Shown here one piece after another: positions 41,778 to 53,500 of a stretch of 64,000 nt of DNA. The notes beneath the pieces are model-generated. The model did no database searches. It saw nothing but the letters and a program-made list of their open reading frames with translations, and was not told where the DNA came from. The stretch is from assembly GCF_001010355.1 (NCBI RefSeq), contig NZ_JPLA01000013.1, positions 186,418 through 250,417 on the forward strand, read 5' to 3'. The translations under genes and the position numbers were made by a program. How positions within the stretch are numbered: the stretch's first letter is position 1; each line of letters opens with the position of its first letter. Source of the DNA: Dyella japonica DSM 16301 (GTDB taxonomy: Bacteria > Pseudomonadota > Gammaproteobacteria > Xanthomonadales > Rhodanobacteraceae).

Positions 41778-43874
41778 TCAAAAGCCGCTTTGCTTGATCA
41801 CGGCCGACAACAGGCGCGTCAGGCCAGACATCAGGTAACTGCGCCGCTCACCCTCGATCTGCGCGTGCCCACGCAACTCACGCACGGTGTAGGGAGCGCC
41901 ATCCAACTGGATGACCACCAGGAAGAACGCCGACGACGGCGCATCGCTGTCGGCCTTCTTGGCCACGGCAATGGGGCCGCCATAGCGCGAGGAGAGCATG
42001 GCGTGATCGAGCTGGCTGGAGCGCGAGCTGGCAATGGAAATCACGCGGCCGTGGATGGCGCCGACGTGGCCGTCCGCAAAAAAGGTGGCCTCGGCACCGG
42101 GCTGAATCCGGTAGATGTCTTCCTGCGGCACATAGGCATCCACTTGCCAGCGCTGCGGATCGGCGATCACGCCCAGCGGCTCGGTGGCCTTGATCCATTG
42201 GCCGGGTTTCCAGTCGGGGTTGACGTCCATCCAGCGCCCGGCAAACGGGGCGCGCAAGGTGAGGCGCGCTATTTCATCGCGTGCGGACGCCACTTCCTCG
42301 AGCTGCACGTTGACGCGCTCGGTGGTGGCCGATTGCTGATCGATGCCGCCCGGCTGGGCCAGCAGACTGGACAGCTGAGCCTGATAGCCTTGCAGACTGG
42401 ATTGGCTGCCGCGCATCCGTATGGCGATATCGGGTTGCTCCAGCACCACCAGCGGCGTGCCCGCGGCGACTTCGCCGGAGGCATGGATATCGCGGATGCG
42501 CGCTGCAAACGGCGCGAAGATCCGCTGCTGCTGCGCAGAGCGGGCCACGGCGTAGGCATGTACCTGGGTGCGCCAGGGCAGGGCAATCAGCACCAGTATG
42601 ATGGCGATGATCGCGAACACGATCATGCGTCGACGCACCGGCACCTCGCTGCGGCGCGACCACCAGTGACGCAGTTCGCGCGCAATCGGCAGGCCGATAA
42701 ACCAGGTCACTTCCACCGCGAACAGCACGATGCCCAGCGCCTTGAAGAAGAAGTAGTACACGGCCACGGCGATGCCCAGGAACAGCGCGAAGCGATACAC
42801 CCAGGTCACGAAGGCGAAGCCGATCAGCATGTGGCGCCGGCGGGCATCCATCACCTCCGGCCATGGCTCGTCCAGGCCGAGCACATGCCGACGCACCGCC
42901 ACGCGTGCAAGCGCCGAGGCACGCTCGTGCAGGTTGGGCACGTCCAGCAGATCCGACAAAATGAAATAGCCGTCGAAGCGTGTGAACGGACTGGCGTTGA
43001 GCGCCAGCGTCAGCGCCCAGTTGGTGGTGGCCAGATAGAGCAGGGCGTTGCGCAGCGTGCCCGGTTCGCTCAGCGCCCAGAGAAAGGTGGAGAGCCCGGC
43101 AAGCGTGAGCTCCGTCAATACGCCCGCTGATGCGATCGCCAGGCGTTGCCGCGAACTGCGCAACTTCCAGGCTTCGCCCGTATCGGTATAAAGCATCGGC
43201 CACATCACCACGAAGGCGATGCCCATATGTGCCACGCGCACGCCCAGTCGCGTCGCCACCACCGCGTGCCCCAGTTCGTGCAGCGTCTTGCCGATGATGA
43301 TCGCCAGCGCGAAGCCGAGCACGCCCTCGAACGAGAAGGCATCCACCACCGCATGGGTGAACTCGTCCCACTGGTGCGCCACCATGAGGATGCCGAGCAG
43401 GCTCAGCACGATAATGATGGCCGCCGTGATGCGGTTGAACAGCCAGTCGGTATGGGCGGCCAGGAAGCGCAGCAGCCGCTCGGGGCGCAGCAGCGGAATG
43501 CGGAAGAACAAATAGTGATGCAGCCACCAGCGCCAGGTCAGCCACTGCGTGCCTTCGCTGGCTTTGCGCAGCTGTTCGACGGCAGCCGGGCCGGGGCGAA
43601 GCAGGTGGTTGTGCTGGAGAAACAGCCCGAACGTCCACACTTGTTCCGCGTCGGGTTGCAGCGTGGTCTTGGCCTGGATGTCGTCGGCGATCTCTCGCGG
43701 GGAGCTGCCCCAGCGCAGCAGGCATTCGAACTCCAGCCAGCCGATGCGATAGAAGCGATTGACCACGCTGTCCTGGATGACCCATGCCGGCTCGCCTTCG
43801 CGGCCGGCCGACGCTTCGGACAGCTGCAGGTCGTCGCGCAGCGGCGGCAGCGGCATGTCGAGTACGGATTCCAT
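41778..43874 (-). CDS. M50 site-2-protease-like membrane protein fused to HlyD-like domain
   Basis: 698 residues from an ATG that overlaps the upstream stop (TGATG); a GTG at 43889 is possible. The N-terminal 90 residues resemble a PqqD-like winged domain (WVIQDSVVNRFYRIG). Then come a membrane domain with zinc motif HELGH (His199-Glu200-His203) and the second M50 motif NASPFTRFDGYF. The C-terminal region (about 445-650) is a HlyD/biotinyl-lipoyl-like adaptor. It is the last gene of an operon with two HlyD-type proteins, a TolC-like protein and a 3991-residue adhesin. No ABC ATPase is present, so this protein probably replaces it in export or processes the cargo. The mechanism is inferred. 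Confidence 0.8.
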   Translation of the reverse strand: MESVLDMPLPPLRDDLQLSEASAGREGEPAWVIQDSVVNRFYRIGWLEFECLLRWGSSPREIADDIQAKTTLQPDAEQVWTFGLFLQHNHLLRPGPAAVEQLRKASEGTQWLTWRWWLHHYLFFRIPLLRPERLLRFLAAHTDWLFNRITAAIIIVLSLLGILMVAHQWDEFTHAVVDAFSFEGVLGFALAIIIGKTLHELGHAVVATRLGVRVAHMGIAFVVMWPMLYTDTGEAWKLRSSRQRLAIASAGVLTELTLAGLSTFLWALSEPGTLRNALLYLATTNWALTLALNASPFTRFDGYFILSDLLDVPNLHERASALARVAVRRHVLGLDEPWPEVMDARRRHMLIGFAFVTWVYRFALFLGIAVAVYYFFFKALGIVLFAVEVTWFIGLPIARELRHWWSRRSEVPVRRRMIVFAIIAIILVLIALPWRTQVHAYAVARSAQQQRIFAPFAARIRDIHASGEVAAGTPLVVLEQPDIAIRMRGSQSSLQGYQAQLSSLLAQPGGIDQQSATTERVNVQLEEVASARDEIARLTLRAPFAGRWMDVNPDWKPGQWIKATEPLGVIADPQRWQVDAYVPQEDIYRIQPGAEATFFADGHVGAIHGRVISIASSRSSQLDHAMLSSRYGGPIAVAKKADSDAPSSAFFLVVIQLDGAPYTVRELRGHAQIEGERRSYLMSGLTRLLSAVIKQSGF

Positions 43875-45214
43875 CACAGGCCCGTCCACGCGCGGAAGGC
43901 CGCGAGCGGCCGGCGAAACAGGTAGTAGCCGAGCAACACGCGACTGCCATAGAGCTTGGCCGTGCCATGCAAGCCCAGTCGCGCGTGCTCCGGTGTGCCG
44001 TCGACACTGGCCAATAGGCGATACGCCACGATGCCGTCGTCGTTGGGGCGCGCCTCATAGCTCGTTTCGATGATGGTGCCGTGCAAGGGCTGCAGCGGAT
44101 ATGCGGAAAGATAGAGCGTGACGCTGTTGCCGGGCTCGAGTGCAATCGCGTCGGCCACGGGTAGCTCGATGCGCATGGCAGGCAGGGCCGGGTCTGCCAC
44201 GCGCAGTATCCGTTCGCCGGTGACGACGGGTTTGCCGATCCAGTCGTTCGGATCGCTGTAGACGGCCACGCCGGCACGCGGCGAGGTGACGCGCGTGCGC
44301 TCCAGCTGGGCACGGACGCCATCGAGCTCGGCACGCCGCTCCTGCAATCGCGCGCCCAACAGGGTCAGTTCGTTCTTGCTCTGCGGATTGTCGAAGGCGC
44401 GCTGCGTGGCGGCCACCAGTTCGGCATCGGCGACCGCAGCCTCCTTCTTCAGGACATCGGCGCGGCTGCGCAAGGTGGTTTCGTCCAGCTCGAACAGCAA
44501 GCTGCCGGTCTCGACCGCCTGGTTCGGCCGCACGTCCATTCTGGCGATGACGCCGTCGATCGGTGAGCTGATGATCTCCGCGTGTCGCGACACCACTTCG
44601 GCAGGAGCCAGTGCGGTCTGCCGCACAGGCAACAGCAACAGCAGTGCGGCGATGGCCGTCAAGGTGAGCAGCTGTTTGCGTGTCGGCCGCCAGCGCTGAC
44701 GATGCTGCCGGCCGGTAAGTGCCGACCAGCAATACGCCCAGGTGCTGCGCAAGCCTTGCAGCAGTGAGGCGAGGCGCTCATCGGGGGCGGCATCGAGCAG
44801 ATATACGACCATGCCCACGCGCTCGCCGTGCTTGCTGTGCACAGGCAGGCACCAGGCGCCGGCGGGCCACCATTCGGACCAACCATCGGCGACGTCGTCG
44901 GGCAGCGTGCGGCCCTCGCGGGATAGCCACAGCGGATGGTCATCGGTCACTTGCGTGCCCAGCCATCGGCTGGCCCGGCGCAGCCAGATCAGATAGGGCG
45001 AGTCCTCGGTGGGTTTGGCCAGGCCCGATACGCAGAGCAATTCGAAGCTCTCGCCACGCTGCGCGAACACCAGCGCCTGCCGATAGGCGAGCAAGGGAAA
45101 AGGATCGTTGGCGATGGAGAACGCCAAGGCATTCAAGGTGTCGGCGGCCAGCGCGCGGTCGCGCAGCGACGCCAGCAACATCAGCAGCGCAGAGGGCGGC
45201 AAGGCTTCAGTCAT
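43874..45214 (-). CDS. HlyD-family adaptor with N-terminal GAF-like cytoplasmic domain
   Basis: 446 residues from the ATG at 45214, overlapping the upstream HlyD gene's stop. The first 150 residues are soluble and resemble a GAF-type sensory fold (YRQALVFAQRGESFELLCVS). One membrane segment (KQLLTLTAIAALLLLLP) follows, and then a membrane-fusion-protein domain with lipoyl-like SSPIDGVIARMDVRPNQAVE, a coiled-coil hairpin and beta-barrel. The cytoplasmic domain is unusual for an adaptor protein and could sense a signal or recognise cargo. It belongs to the ABC-less export operon. Confidence 0.8.
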   Translation of the reverse strand: MTEALPPSALLMLLASLRDRALAADTLNALAFSIANDPFPLLAYRQALVFAQRGESFELLCVSGLAKPTEDSPYLIWLRRASRWLGTQVTDDHPLWLSREGRTLPDDVADGWSEWWPAGAWCLPVHSKHGERVGMVVYLLDAAPDERLASLLQGLRSTWAYCWSALTGRQHRQRWRPTRKQLLTLTAIAALLLLLPVRQTALAPAEVVSRHAEIISSPIDGVIARMDVRPNQAVETGSLLFELDETTLRSRADVLKKEAAVADAELVAATQRAFDNPQSKNELTLLGARLQERRAELDGVRAQLERTRVTSPRAGVAVYSDPNDWIGKPVVTGERILRVADPALPAMRIELPVADAIALEPGNSVTLYLSAYPLQPLHGTIIETSYEARPNDDGIVAYRLLASVDGTPEHARLGLHGTAKLYGSRVLLGYYLFRRPLAAFRAWTGL

Positions 45215-45948
45215 CGCGCCCCCGGCAACAGCGCCACGCCACTCATGCCGGCGATGAGTTCGGGGTGCTCGCCATCGAGCCGGGCCTCGAGCTCCACGGT
45301 CTGTGCCACGGCGTCCACGCGCGCGCTCATCGCGCTCACATGCGCCGGATAGGTTTTGCCCGTTTCCGACACGCGTATCTGGAAGGGCATGCCGAGCTTC
45401 AACTGCGCCACCAGGCTCGAAGGCACGTTGAGGCGGACCTTGAGCGGCCCATCGCTGACCAGGTCGAACAAGGGCGCGCCGGCGGCGACCGTCTGGTATG
45501 GCCGCGCATAGACCTTGGCAATGCGTGCACCGAATGGCGCGCGCACATAGCAATAGTTGCGCTGCGCCGCGGCCAACGCGCGTGCCCCCTGGGCCTTGGC
45601 CACATCGGTCTTGGCGTTGGCCACTTCGATTTCGCCGGCGGCATTGAGTTTCTGCATGCCTTGCTTGGCGACCAGATTCTGCTGCGCCATGGCCAGTTCC
45701 GCATCGGCGGCCTGGGCGCGGGCCTGCGCCTCGCCACAATTGAGCTCCACCAGCAGCGCGTTCTTGGCCACGCGCTGACCCAGGGTGACCTTCATGTCAC
45801 CGAGCGTGCCATTCATCTGGCTGGACAAGGTGGTTTCCGTGTCGGCGCTGAGCAGCACGTGGACCGAGGGTGAGTCGACGTTGGGTTCGGCGGCCTGTGC
45901 CAGGGTGGCGCATGTTGCGAGGAGGATCGAGCAGAGAGTCAAACGCAT
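45211..45948 (-). CDS. Periplasmic HlyD-type membrane fusion protein
   Basis: 245 residues from the ATG at 45948, chosen because a signal peptide (MRLTLCSILLATCATLAQA) follows directly; the longer open frame overlaps the TolC-like gene. A short lipoyl-like half-motif, coiled-coil (AELAMAQQNLVAKQGMQKL) and beta-barrel (VRAPFGARIAKVYARPYQTV) identify a compact membrane fusion protein. It is probably a periplasmic bridge between the inner-membrane M50/HlyD proteins and the TolC-like channel. Ten bases separate it from the upstream TolC-like gene. Confidence 0.8.
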   Translation of the reverse strand: MRLTLCSILLATCATLAQAAEPNVDSPSVHVLLSADTETTLSSQMNGTLGDMKVTLGQRVAKNALLVELNCGEAQARAQAADAELAMAQQNLVAKQGMQKLNAAGEIEVANAKTDVAKAQGARALAAAQRNYCYVRAPFGARIAKVYARPYQTVAAGAPLFDLVSDGPLKVRLNVPSSLVAQLKLGMPFQIRVSETGKTYPAHVSAMSARVDAVAQTVELEARLDGEHPELIAGMSGVALLPGAR

Positions 45949-45958
45949 CGTCGTCTCG

Positions 45959-47569
45959 TCAATGGGGGCCACGCGCTGCTCCCGTCGTCGGGGTGGAAGA
46001 GGGGGCCGGCGCCGCATCGCCGACAGGCGCCGGCGCGGGATTCGGCGCCGGCGCAGGTGCCGGGGCCGGCGGCGGCCGCAACGGCTCCAGCTTGTTCATG
46101 GTCTGCTCGATCGCCTTGGCCAGCGTGGCCACGTCGTAGTTCTCCACGGCGTCGGGGAACACGTCCAGGCCGACCGAGTTGTACAGGCGCCCCCAGGAGG
46201 CCTGCGCATCGGAATACGCCGCTTCACGCTGATAGCGCGAGAGCAGGTAACGACCTTCGGCGCGGATCACTTCCAGCTGCGAGCCGATGGTGGTGAGATT
46301 GGCGGCCTTGGCGTAATCGAACAGCTGCTTGTCCACCGCCAGGCTCTGGTCGGCAAAGCCCAGTTCTTCGGTGGCCAGCGAATAGCGCAAGGCGCCGACG
46401 CGCACCTGCGTCAGCACCGCCATGGACAGCGCGATGCGGCGCATGTCGTCGGTGTTGCGCTGGGCATCCTGGGCGCGGTTGAGCGAGGGGTATTGCAACA
46501 GCTTGAGCAGGTTGATCGACACCTGCAGGCCGGTTTCGGCCCAGCCGTTGTTGTAGAGGTATTTGTTGGTGTCGTACGAATAGCCGGCACTGATCTGCAC
46601 GTTGGGCCACAGGTTGGCCTTGGCGACCTTGATGTCGTTGTCGTCCACGCGCTTGCGGTACCACTCCTCCATGATTTCCGGACGCTGATGCAGGGCCAGC
46701 TGTTCGAGGCCGTTGATGTCCGAGGTGATCGTCGGCAACGGCGGCTCGGCATCTTCCGCCAGCACCATGCGCGAGCCGGGCGGCAGCGACATCAGCGCCG
46801 AAAGCTCCGCTTGGGCGAACTCCAGATCCTGGCGGCGTACGGTCAGCAGATAGATGGCATCGAGCAGGGCGCGCTGATAGGCGAGCAATTCCTGCTTGGG
46901 CGCAATGCCCCGTGCCTCCGCTTCGCGCGCCGAGGCCAGCGCCTGGTTGCTGCGTTCGAGCAGGCGGGTCACTTCGGGCATCAGGCGTTGTGCGGCCAGG
47001 GCGCGCCAATAGGCATTGCGCACGTCCTGCAGCACGTTCTGTTCCACTTTGCGGCGGCGCTCCTCCGCCATCTGGATCTGGTCGATCTTCTGCTGATTGC
47101 GGTAGTAGGCGACGCCGAAGTCGAGCAGGCTCCAGCTCAGGCCGAGGTTGTAGACGTCGTGGTAGCGCTCTTCGGACGTCGATGGGCGCAAGCTCACCTG
47201 GCGATCCACGATGCCGATCGAGGTGCCGCCGGAATCGTTGTTGCGGCCGGCGTAACCGGCCGACGCCACCAGTCTCGGCAACATTTCGTAGGCGGAGACG
47301 TCACGCAAGTTGGACGCGAGCGCGGTCTCCATCAACTTGAGGCGATAGTCCAGGTTGTATTTGAGCGCCCGCGCCGCCGCCTCATAGAAGGTGATCGGGT
47401 GCGTGACCGGCTCCTGATTGGCGTACATCGTCACCTGGTCGGCGGCGACGCGCTTGTCGATCTCGTCCTGGCTGTAAGGCTTGGGTTGCTGCGAGATGCA
47501 GGCCGACAGCGCCAGGGTGAGTGCACAGGAGAAGGAGGCGATCGTCAGCTTGTTTGTTGGTATAAGCAT
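45959..47569 (-). CDS. TolC-like outer-membrane channel lipoprotein
   Basis: 536 residues. A lipobox (LSAC, Cys24) predicts an outer-membrane lipoprotein. The body has the repeated helical hairpins and strands of the outer-membrane efflux protein family (SWSLLDFGVAYYRNQQKIDQ; long coiled coils). The last 45 residues are a proline/alanine-rich tail. It would form the exit duct for the adhesin operon. It lies 18 bases after the adhesin stop and just before the first HlyD gene. Confidence 0.87.
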   Translation of the reverse strand: MLIPTNKLTIASFSCALTLALSACISQQPKPYSQDEIDKRVAADQVTMYANQEPVTHPITFYEAAARALKYNLDYRLKLMETALASNLRDVSAYEMLPRLVASAGYAGRNNDSGGTSIGIVDRQVSLRPSTSEERYHDVYNLGLSWSLLDFGVAYYRNQQKIDQIQMAEERRRKVEQNVLQDVRNAYWRALAAQRLMPEVTRLLERSNQALASAREAEARGIAPKQELLAYQRALLDAIYLLTVRRQDLEFAQAELSALMSLPPGSRMVLAEDAEPPLPTITSDINGLEQLALHQRPEIMEEWYRKRVDDNDIKVAKANLWPNVQISAGYSYDTNKYLYNNGWAETGLQVSINLLKLLQYPSLNRAQDAQRNTDDMRRIALSMAVLTQVRVGALRYSLATEELGFADQSLAVDKQLFDYAKAANLTTIGSQLEVIRAEGRYLLSRYQREAAYSDAQASWGRLYNSVGLDVFPDAVENYDVATLAKAIEQTMNKLEPLRPPPAPAPAPAPNPAPAPVGDAAPAPSSTPTTGAARGPH

Positions 47570-47587
47570 GTCCTCACTCCGTCCTGG

Positions 47588-50500
47588 TCAGCGTCCGTGC
47601 AACGGCCGGCGGTTGGCGGCATCGCGCAGCTGGTCGCGGAAGCCGCGTGCCGTGAGATGTCCGCTGGCATCCCGCAGGAACTCGCCGCTCGCCAGGCCGC
47701 CCGGTGTGCTCGCGAAGATCGACGGATCGGGCAGCAGGCCATCCGCGCTCAGGCTCACGCGACCGTGCCGTGCAAAAAGTTTCGCCAGATCGAAGGCGGC
47801 CAGTTGCTGGCTCCGTTGCACCGCGTGATGCACCACCTGTCCGGGCACCAGCCCGAGTCCCTCGCCAATGGACTGTGCGTTGATCAGATCGAACGAGATG
47901 TACTGCGGATCGTTGCCGCCCGTGGCAATGGCGGTCTCGGCCTGGTCTTGTGCCACATCGTTGACCGCAGGCAGGACATAGACCTTCGGGTCGACCTCGG
48001 GCAGCGACAGGCCGCTGACATACACGCCGGGTCGATCGGGGAATTGCGGGCCGATCGTGCTCAGCGGCGGGCGCGGCGCGGAGATGTTCAGATGGATCAC
48101 CAGCTGCGCGCTGTCGGTGGCACCCGCGAGATCGGCGATGGTGTAGGTGAACACATCATCCAGCACCTGGCCAAGGCCAGCCGCGGCCAATACCGCGGGA
48201 TTGCTCATGTCGATGGTGTAGACGTAGCTGCCATCGGCATTGAGCACGAGGCTGCCGTAGCGTCCGGCGATCTTCTGTCCGACGGGAAGCTCGGCGCCGG
48301 CTTCGTTTTCCGCGCCGGCACGCACGCTCTTCACGACCAATGCATCGCCCGCATCGACGTCGCTGTCGTTGGGCAGGACCTGGCCGCCCACCTGCTGCCC
48401 GGGCGTTTGATCGCTCACTTGTCCGCTATCGTCCACGGCCACCGGGTTGTCGTTGCTGCCCTGGATGGTGATGGTGAGGTGCGCCACCGAGGTCGCGCCA
48501 TTCGCATCGCGCATGGTGTAGCTGAATACTTCGGTGAGCGTTTGATCGCGCGTGCGCAACGCCTGCACCAGCGGATTGTTGTTGTCCACGACGTATTGGT
48601 AGCTGCCGTCGGCGCCGATGGTCAGCGTGCCGTACGCACCGGCCAGCGCTTGTCCAGCGACGCTGCTGCTGCCGCTGGCCGTGCGGTAGTCCACCACTTG
48701 CTTGGTTTCGCCATTGGCGACGCCATCGACGTCGGTGTCGTTGTCCAGCACGTTGCCGACAGGATCCACGCCGGGCGTGCCGTTGTGGATGCCGCCGGCT
48801 TCCACGGCGGTTGCGCTGTCGTCGATCGCGATGGGTGTGTCATTGCTGCCCTGGATGACGATGCGCAGCTCCGTCGTATCCGAGGCGCCCAGGCGATCGA
48901 CCACGCGATAAGTGAACACCTCGATCAGCGACTGCCCCGGCAACAGCGCCTGCACCGCGGCCAGGTCGTTGTCGAGCGCATAGTGGTAGGAGCCATCAGG
49001 TGCGATGACCAGCGTGCCGTACTGGCCGGCCACCGTTGTCGCGGCGCTGATGGATTGCAGCGGCCCCGGACTGAGCAAGCCGCCTGCGCGGATGCCGTCG
49101 ACGGTCTTGCTGTCATTGGCGTCCACGTCGGTGTCGTTGGCCAGCACATTGCCGCTGGGATCGGTCCCGGCAGTGGCGTTGTTCAATCCACCCGTCTCGA
49201 CCGCGACGCCGAGGTCACTCACGGCGTGCGGATTGTCGTTGGCGCCATGGATGGTGATGGTCAGCGTGGCCGTGGCGGTGGCGCCAGCCAGATCGTGCAC
49301 GGTATAGACGAAGACCTCGGTGAGCGTATCCGTCGGCAGGCGCAGCGCCTGCACGTCGGCATTGTCGTTATCCAACTGATAGCTGTAGCTGCCGTCGGCA
49401 TTGACGACCACTGTGCCATAGCGCCCGGCCACCACTGCGCCGGCGCCGCCAAAACCTCCCGCGCCAAGTACACCGGCCACGCTGAGCTGGTCGCCGGCGT
49501 CCACGTCACTGTCGTTGGTCAAGACATTGCCGCTGGGATTGAAACCAGGCGTACCGTTGTTCACGCCGCCCGCCTCGATCGCCGTGGCGGTGTCGTTGAC
49601 GGCCACCGGCGCATCGTTCGCACCATGGATGACGATGGTGATGGTGGCGGCGTCGGTGAGTCCGTCTGTATCGGACATGGTGTAAGTAAAGGATTCGCTC
49701 AGCGTGTCGTTGCTGCCACGCAAGGCCTGCACGGTCGGATCGTCGTTGTCCAGGCGGTAGCTCGCCGTGCCGTCAGGCAGGATGGTGAGCCAGCCATACA
49801 GGCCGCGCAGTTCCGTGCCGAGCGTGCCGGCGGTGCCCGTGCCGCTCTCGGCGCCGGTGCGGATGGCGATGACGGTCTTGGTTTCGCCGTTGGCGACGCT
49901 GTCGACGTCGGTGTCGTTGAGCAGCACATCGCCGCTGGGATTGACGCCCGGCGAATTGTTGTCGGCGCCGCCGGCCTCGAAGGCGTCAGCGATATCGTCA
50001 TGCGCGACCGGCGCGTCGTTGGCACCGTGGATCACTACCACGATCTGGGTGGTCGTGGTGGCGCCAAACTGATCGGAAACCGTGACGTTGAAGGTTTCGA
50101 TCAGGCGATCGGTGCTGGTGCGCAGCCCTTGCACGGCGGCATTGTTGTTGTCCACCAGGTACTGGAAGCTGCCGTCGGCATTGAGCGTGATCGAGCCGTA
50201 CTTGCCGGCGAGGGCGTCGCCCACGGTGCCGCTGTTCTGTCCATTGTCGAACGCGACTACGGACAGATCGCCAGGCCCCGCATCCACATCCGTCACCACA
50301 CTCAGCACATTGCCGGTGGGATCCACGCCCGACGTAGCGTTGCTGACGCCGCCGGCTTCGGTTGCCGACACCGTCATCACGGTGGCCGTGGGCGTGTCGT
50401 TGCTGCCGTGGATAGTGATGGTGAGCTGCGCGGCACCCGGAGCGCCGGCCGCATCGAGCGACATGTAGGAGAAGATTTCGGTCAGCGTCTGCCCGGGCTG

Positions 50501-53500
50501 CAGCGCCTGCACCACGGGCGAGCTGTCATCGAGCTGATAGGTATAGTCACCGTTGTCGCTGACCAGCAGGGTGCCGTAGGTGCCGGCGATGCTGACCTGG
50601 CTATGGCTGGGTATGCCGGTAACCGTGCCGCCCGCGGAGAGCGGCCCCACGCGCACGCCGGACACCACCATGGTGTCGTTGGCGTCCACGTCCGTGTCGT
50701 TGCTCAACAGGTTGCCCGAGGGCGAGGTGCCGGGAGTGCCGTTGTTGATGCCGCCCGCTTCGATGGCATCGGCCGTGTCGTCGTTGGCGTGGGGCGCGTC
50801 GTTGGCGCCATGGATCACGATGACCAGCTGCGCCGAGCTGACCGCCCCATCCACATCGGCGATGCTGTAATTGAAGGTTTCGCTAAGTGTGTCGCCACTG
50901 GTGCGCAGCGCCTGCACGGCGGCGTTATTGTTGTCGAGCACGTACGAATAGGTGCCGTCGGCGTTGAGCGTCAACGTGCCATAGGTACCCGCCAGACTCT
51001 CGCCGGCATTGCCGTGCGTGGTCGCGCTGTCAAAGCCGGTGACGCGCAGTGCTTCGCCAAAGGCGTCGACATCCGAATCGTTGCTCAGCACGTTGCCGGT
51101 CGGGTTGACGCCCGGCGTGCCGTTGTTGATGCCTCCCGCTTCCACGGCAGTGGCAGCATCGTCCACGGCCACCGGCGTGTCGTTGCTGCCATGAATGACG
51201 ATGGTCAGCGTGGCCACATCGGTGGCGCCGGCCAGATCGGTCACCGTGTAACTGAAGCTCTCGGTCAGTGTGTCGGTGGAGCTGCGCAGGGCCTGCACTG
51301 CGGCCAGCGTGTTGTTCACGCGGTAGGCGTAGCTGCCGTCGGCATTGACGGTAAGCCAGCCGAACTGTCCCGCGAGCTCGGCACCCACGGTGCCCGCTGT
51401 GCCGGTGCCGGCTTCGGCGCCCGTGCGTATGGCCGTCACCGCGAGCGCATCGCCCGCATCCACGTCGGTGTCATTGCCGAGCACGTTGCCCGCGGGATCC
51501 ACGCCGGGCCGGTTGTTGTTGAGTCCGCCGGCCTCGGTGGCATTGGCGGCATCGTCGCTGGCCACCGGATTGTCGTTCTGGCCGCTGATGAAGATATGGA
51601 TCTCCGCGCTGCTCTGGAACACGCCATCGGTGATGGTGAAAGTGAAGTCCTCGCGCAACACATCCGAGGCGGTGCGAAGCGCCTGCACGGTGGCGTTGCT
51701 GTTGTCCACCACGTAGCGATAGGTGCCGTCGGCATCGATGGTGAGCGTGCCGTAGAGGCCTGCCAGTGCGGTACCCACCGTGCCGGCTGTACCGGTGCCG
51801 GCGACGTCGCCCGTGCGGATGCCAATCACGGTGATGGGGTCGCCATCCGGGTCGAGGCTGTTGACGGTGGCGTCGCCGGTGGGGTCCAGGCCTGGCGTGG
51901 CGTTGTTCACGCCACCGGCTTCGCGTGCAAACGAGGTGACGTTCTGCGCGACCGGCGGATCTTCCGCGCCGTGCACGGTGATGGTGAGGTTGGCGCGTGC
52001 GGTGAGTCCTTCGGTATCCACGATCTGGTAGGTGAAGACGTCCAGTACCGTCTGTCCCGCGGACAGAGCCAGCACCGTCGCATTGGCGCTATCCACGTTG
52101 TACGTGTAGCTGCCGTCGGCGTGAATGGTGAGCGTGCCGTACAAGCCGGTGATCACGCCTACGGGATCGAGCGCTCCAGTGAGGCTGCCACCAGAGGCTG
52201 CGCCGGTGACCGTGAGGTTGGTATTGGGCTGATCGGCATGATCCACGTCGTAGTCAATGCCATTGCCACCTGGATCGGTGGGATTGCCGGGCCGGCTCGC
52301 AAACAGAATCACATTGCCCGAGGGATTACTCTCATGCGTGTCGTCGTTGGTCGATGCGGCCTGTGCCTGCGCCACGTCGTCGGTGGCCACGGGGTTGTCG
52401 TTGCTGCCGTGGATCACGATGTTGAGCTGGGTGATCGAGAGCAGGCCGCCGGCGTCTTCGACCGCGTAATCGAACGTGTCGTTGAGCGTTTCACCCGCCA
52501 TCAAGGCCTGCACGGTGGCGTTGTTGTCGAACACCGTGTAAACGTAGCTGCCGTCCGCGCCGATGGTCAGCGTGCCATACAAGCCATTGAGCACGGCGCC
52601 GCCGCTGGCGGAGGTGGTTCCAGCCGTGACCAGCACCACCGGGCCCACGCCCGACGCCGAATGCGTACGCACGCCGTAGACGGAGAGCACTTCGCCGTTC
52701 GCCGCGCTGTCGACGTCGGTGTCGTTTGCCAACACATTGCCAGTGGCGTCGCTGCCAGCCGTGCCGTTGTTCACGCCGCCTTTTTCGACCGCATTGCCCA
52801 CGTCGGGCACGCCCACGGGCGTGTCGTTGGCGCCATGGATGGTGATGGTGAGGGTGGAGCCGGTACCGAGGGCGCCGGTATCCACCGCCGTATAGGAAAA
52901 GGTTTCGGTGAGCGTCTGGCCGCACGTGCGCAGTGCCTGCACGGTGGGATTGCCGTTGTCGACGACGTATTGATAGGAGCCGTTCGCCAGAAAATACAGC
53001 GTGCCGTACAAGCCGGTGACAGATGCCGTGCCGCCATTGGCCAGCGGCGCCACCACCGGTCCGCCCGGCAGCAACTGCACCCCCGTCAGGGTGAGGAAGT
53101 CGCCGTTGGTGGCAATGTCGACATCGGTATCGTTGTCGAGCATGTTGCCTTTGGGATCGACGCCTTCGGTCTGATTGTTGGTGCCGCCGGCTTCGACCGC
53201 GTCGTCCGTGTCGGGCACGGCGCTGGGCGGGTCGTTCACGGGTTGCAGCACGATGGCGACGGCACCGGTGGCGGTGAGCGCATCGCCGGGATTCTGGCCC
53301 GGGATGCCATCGCCATTGGCGTCACCAAAATTGCCCTGATCGTTGGTGACGATGCTGAGCGTGTCGTCACCGTTGTAATTGGGCAGGCCGATGTACGTGA
53401 GCGTGGCCAACGCCGCGTTGATGTTGGCGATGGTGCCGGTGATCACCAGCTGCGACGTGTTGCTGCCGCTCACCGTGACGCCGGCTGCGCTGCCCAGCGC

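Noticed and set aside
48090..53210. CRISPR-like regular repetition
   Set aside because: The ~394-base units are translated VCBS domains, far longer than CRISPR repeats and without spacers or cas genes.
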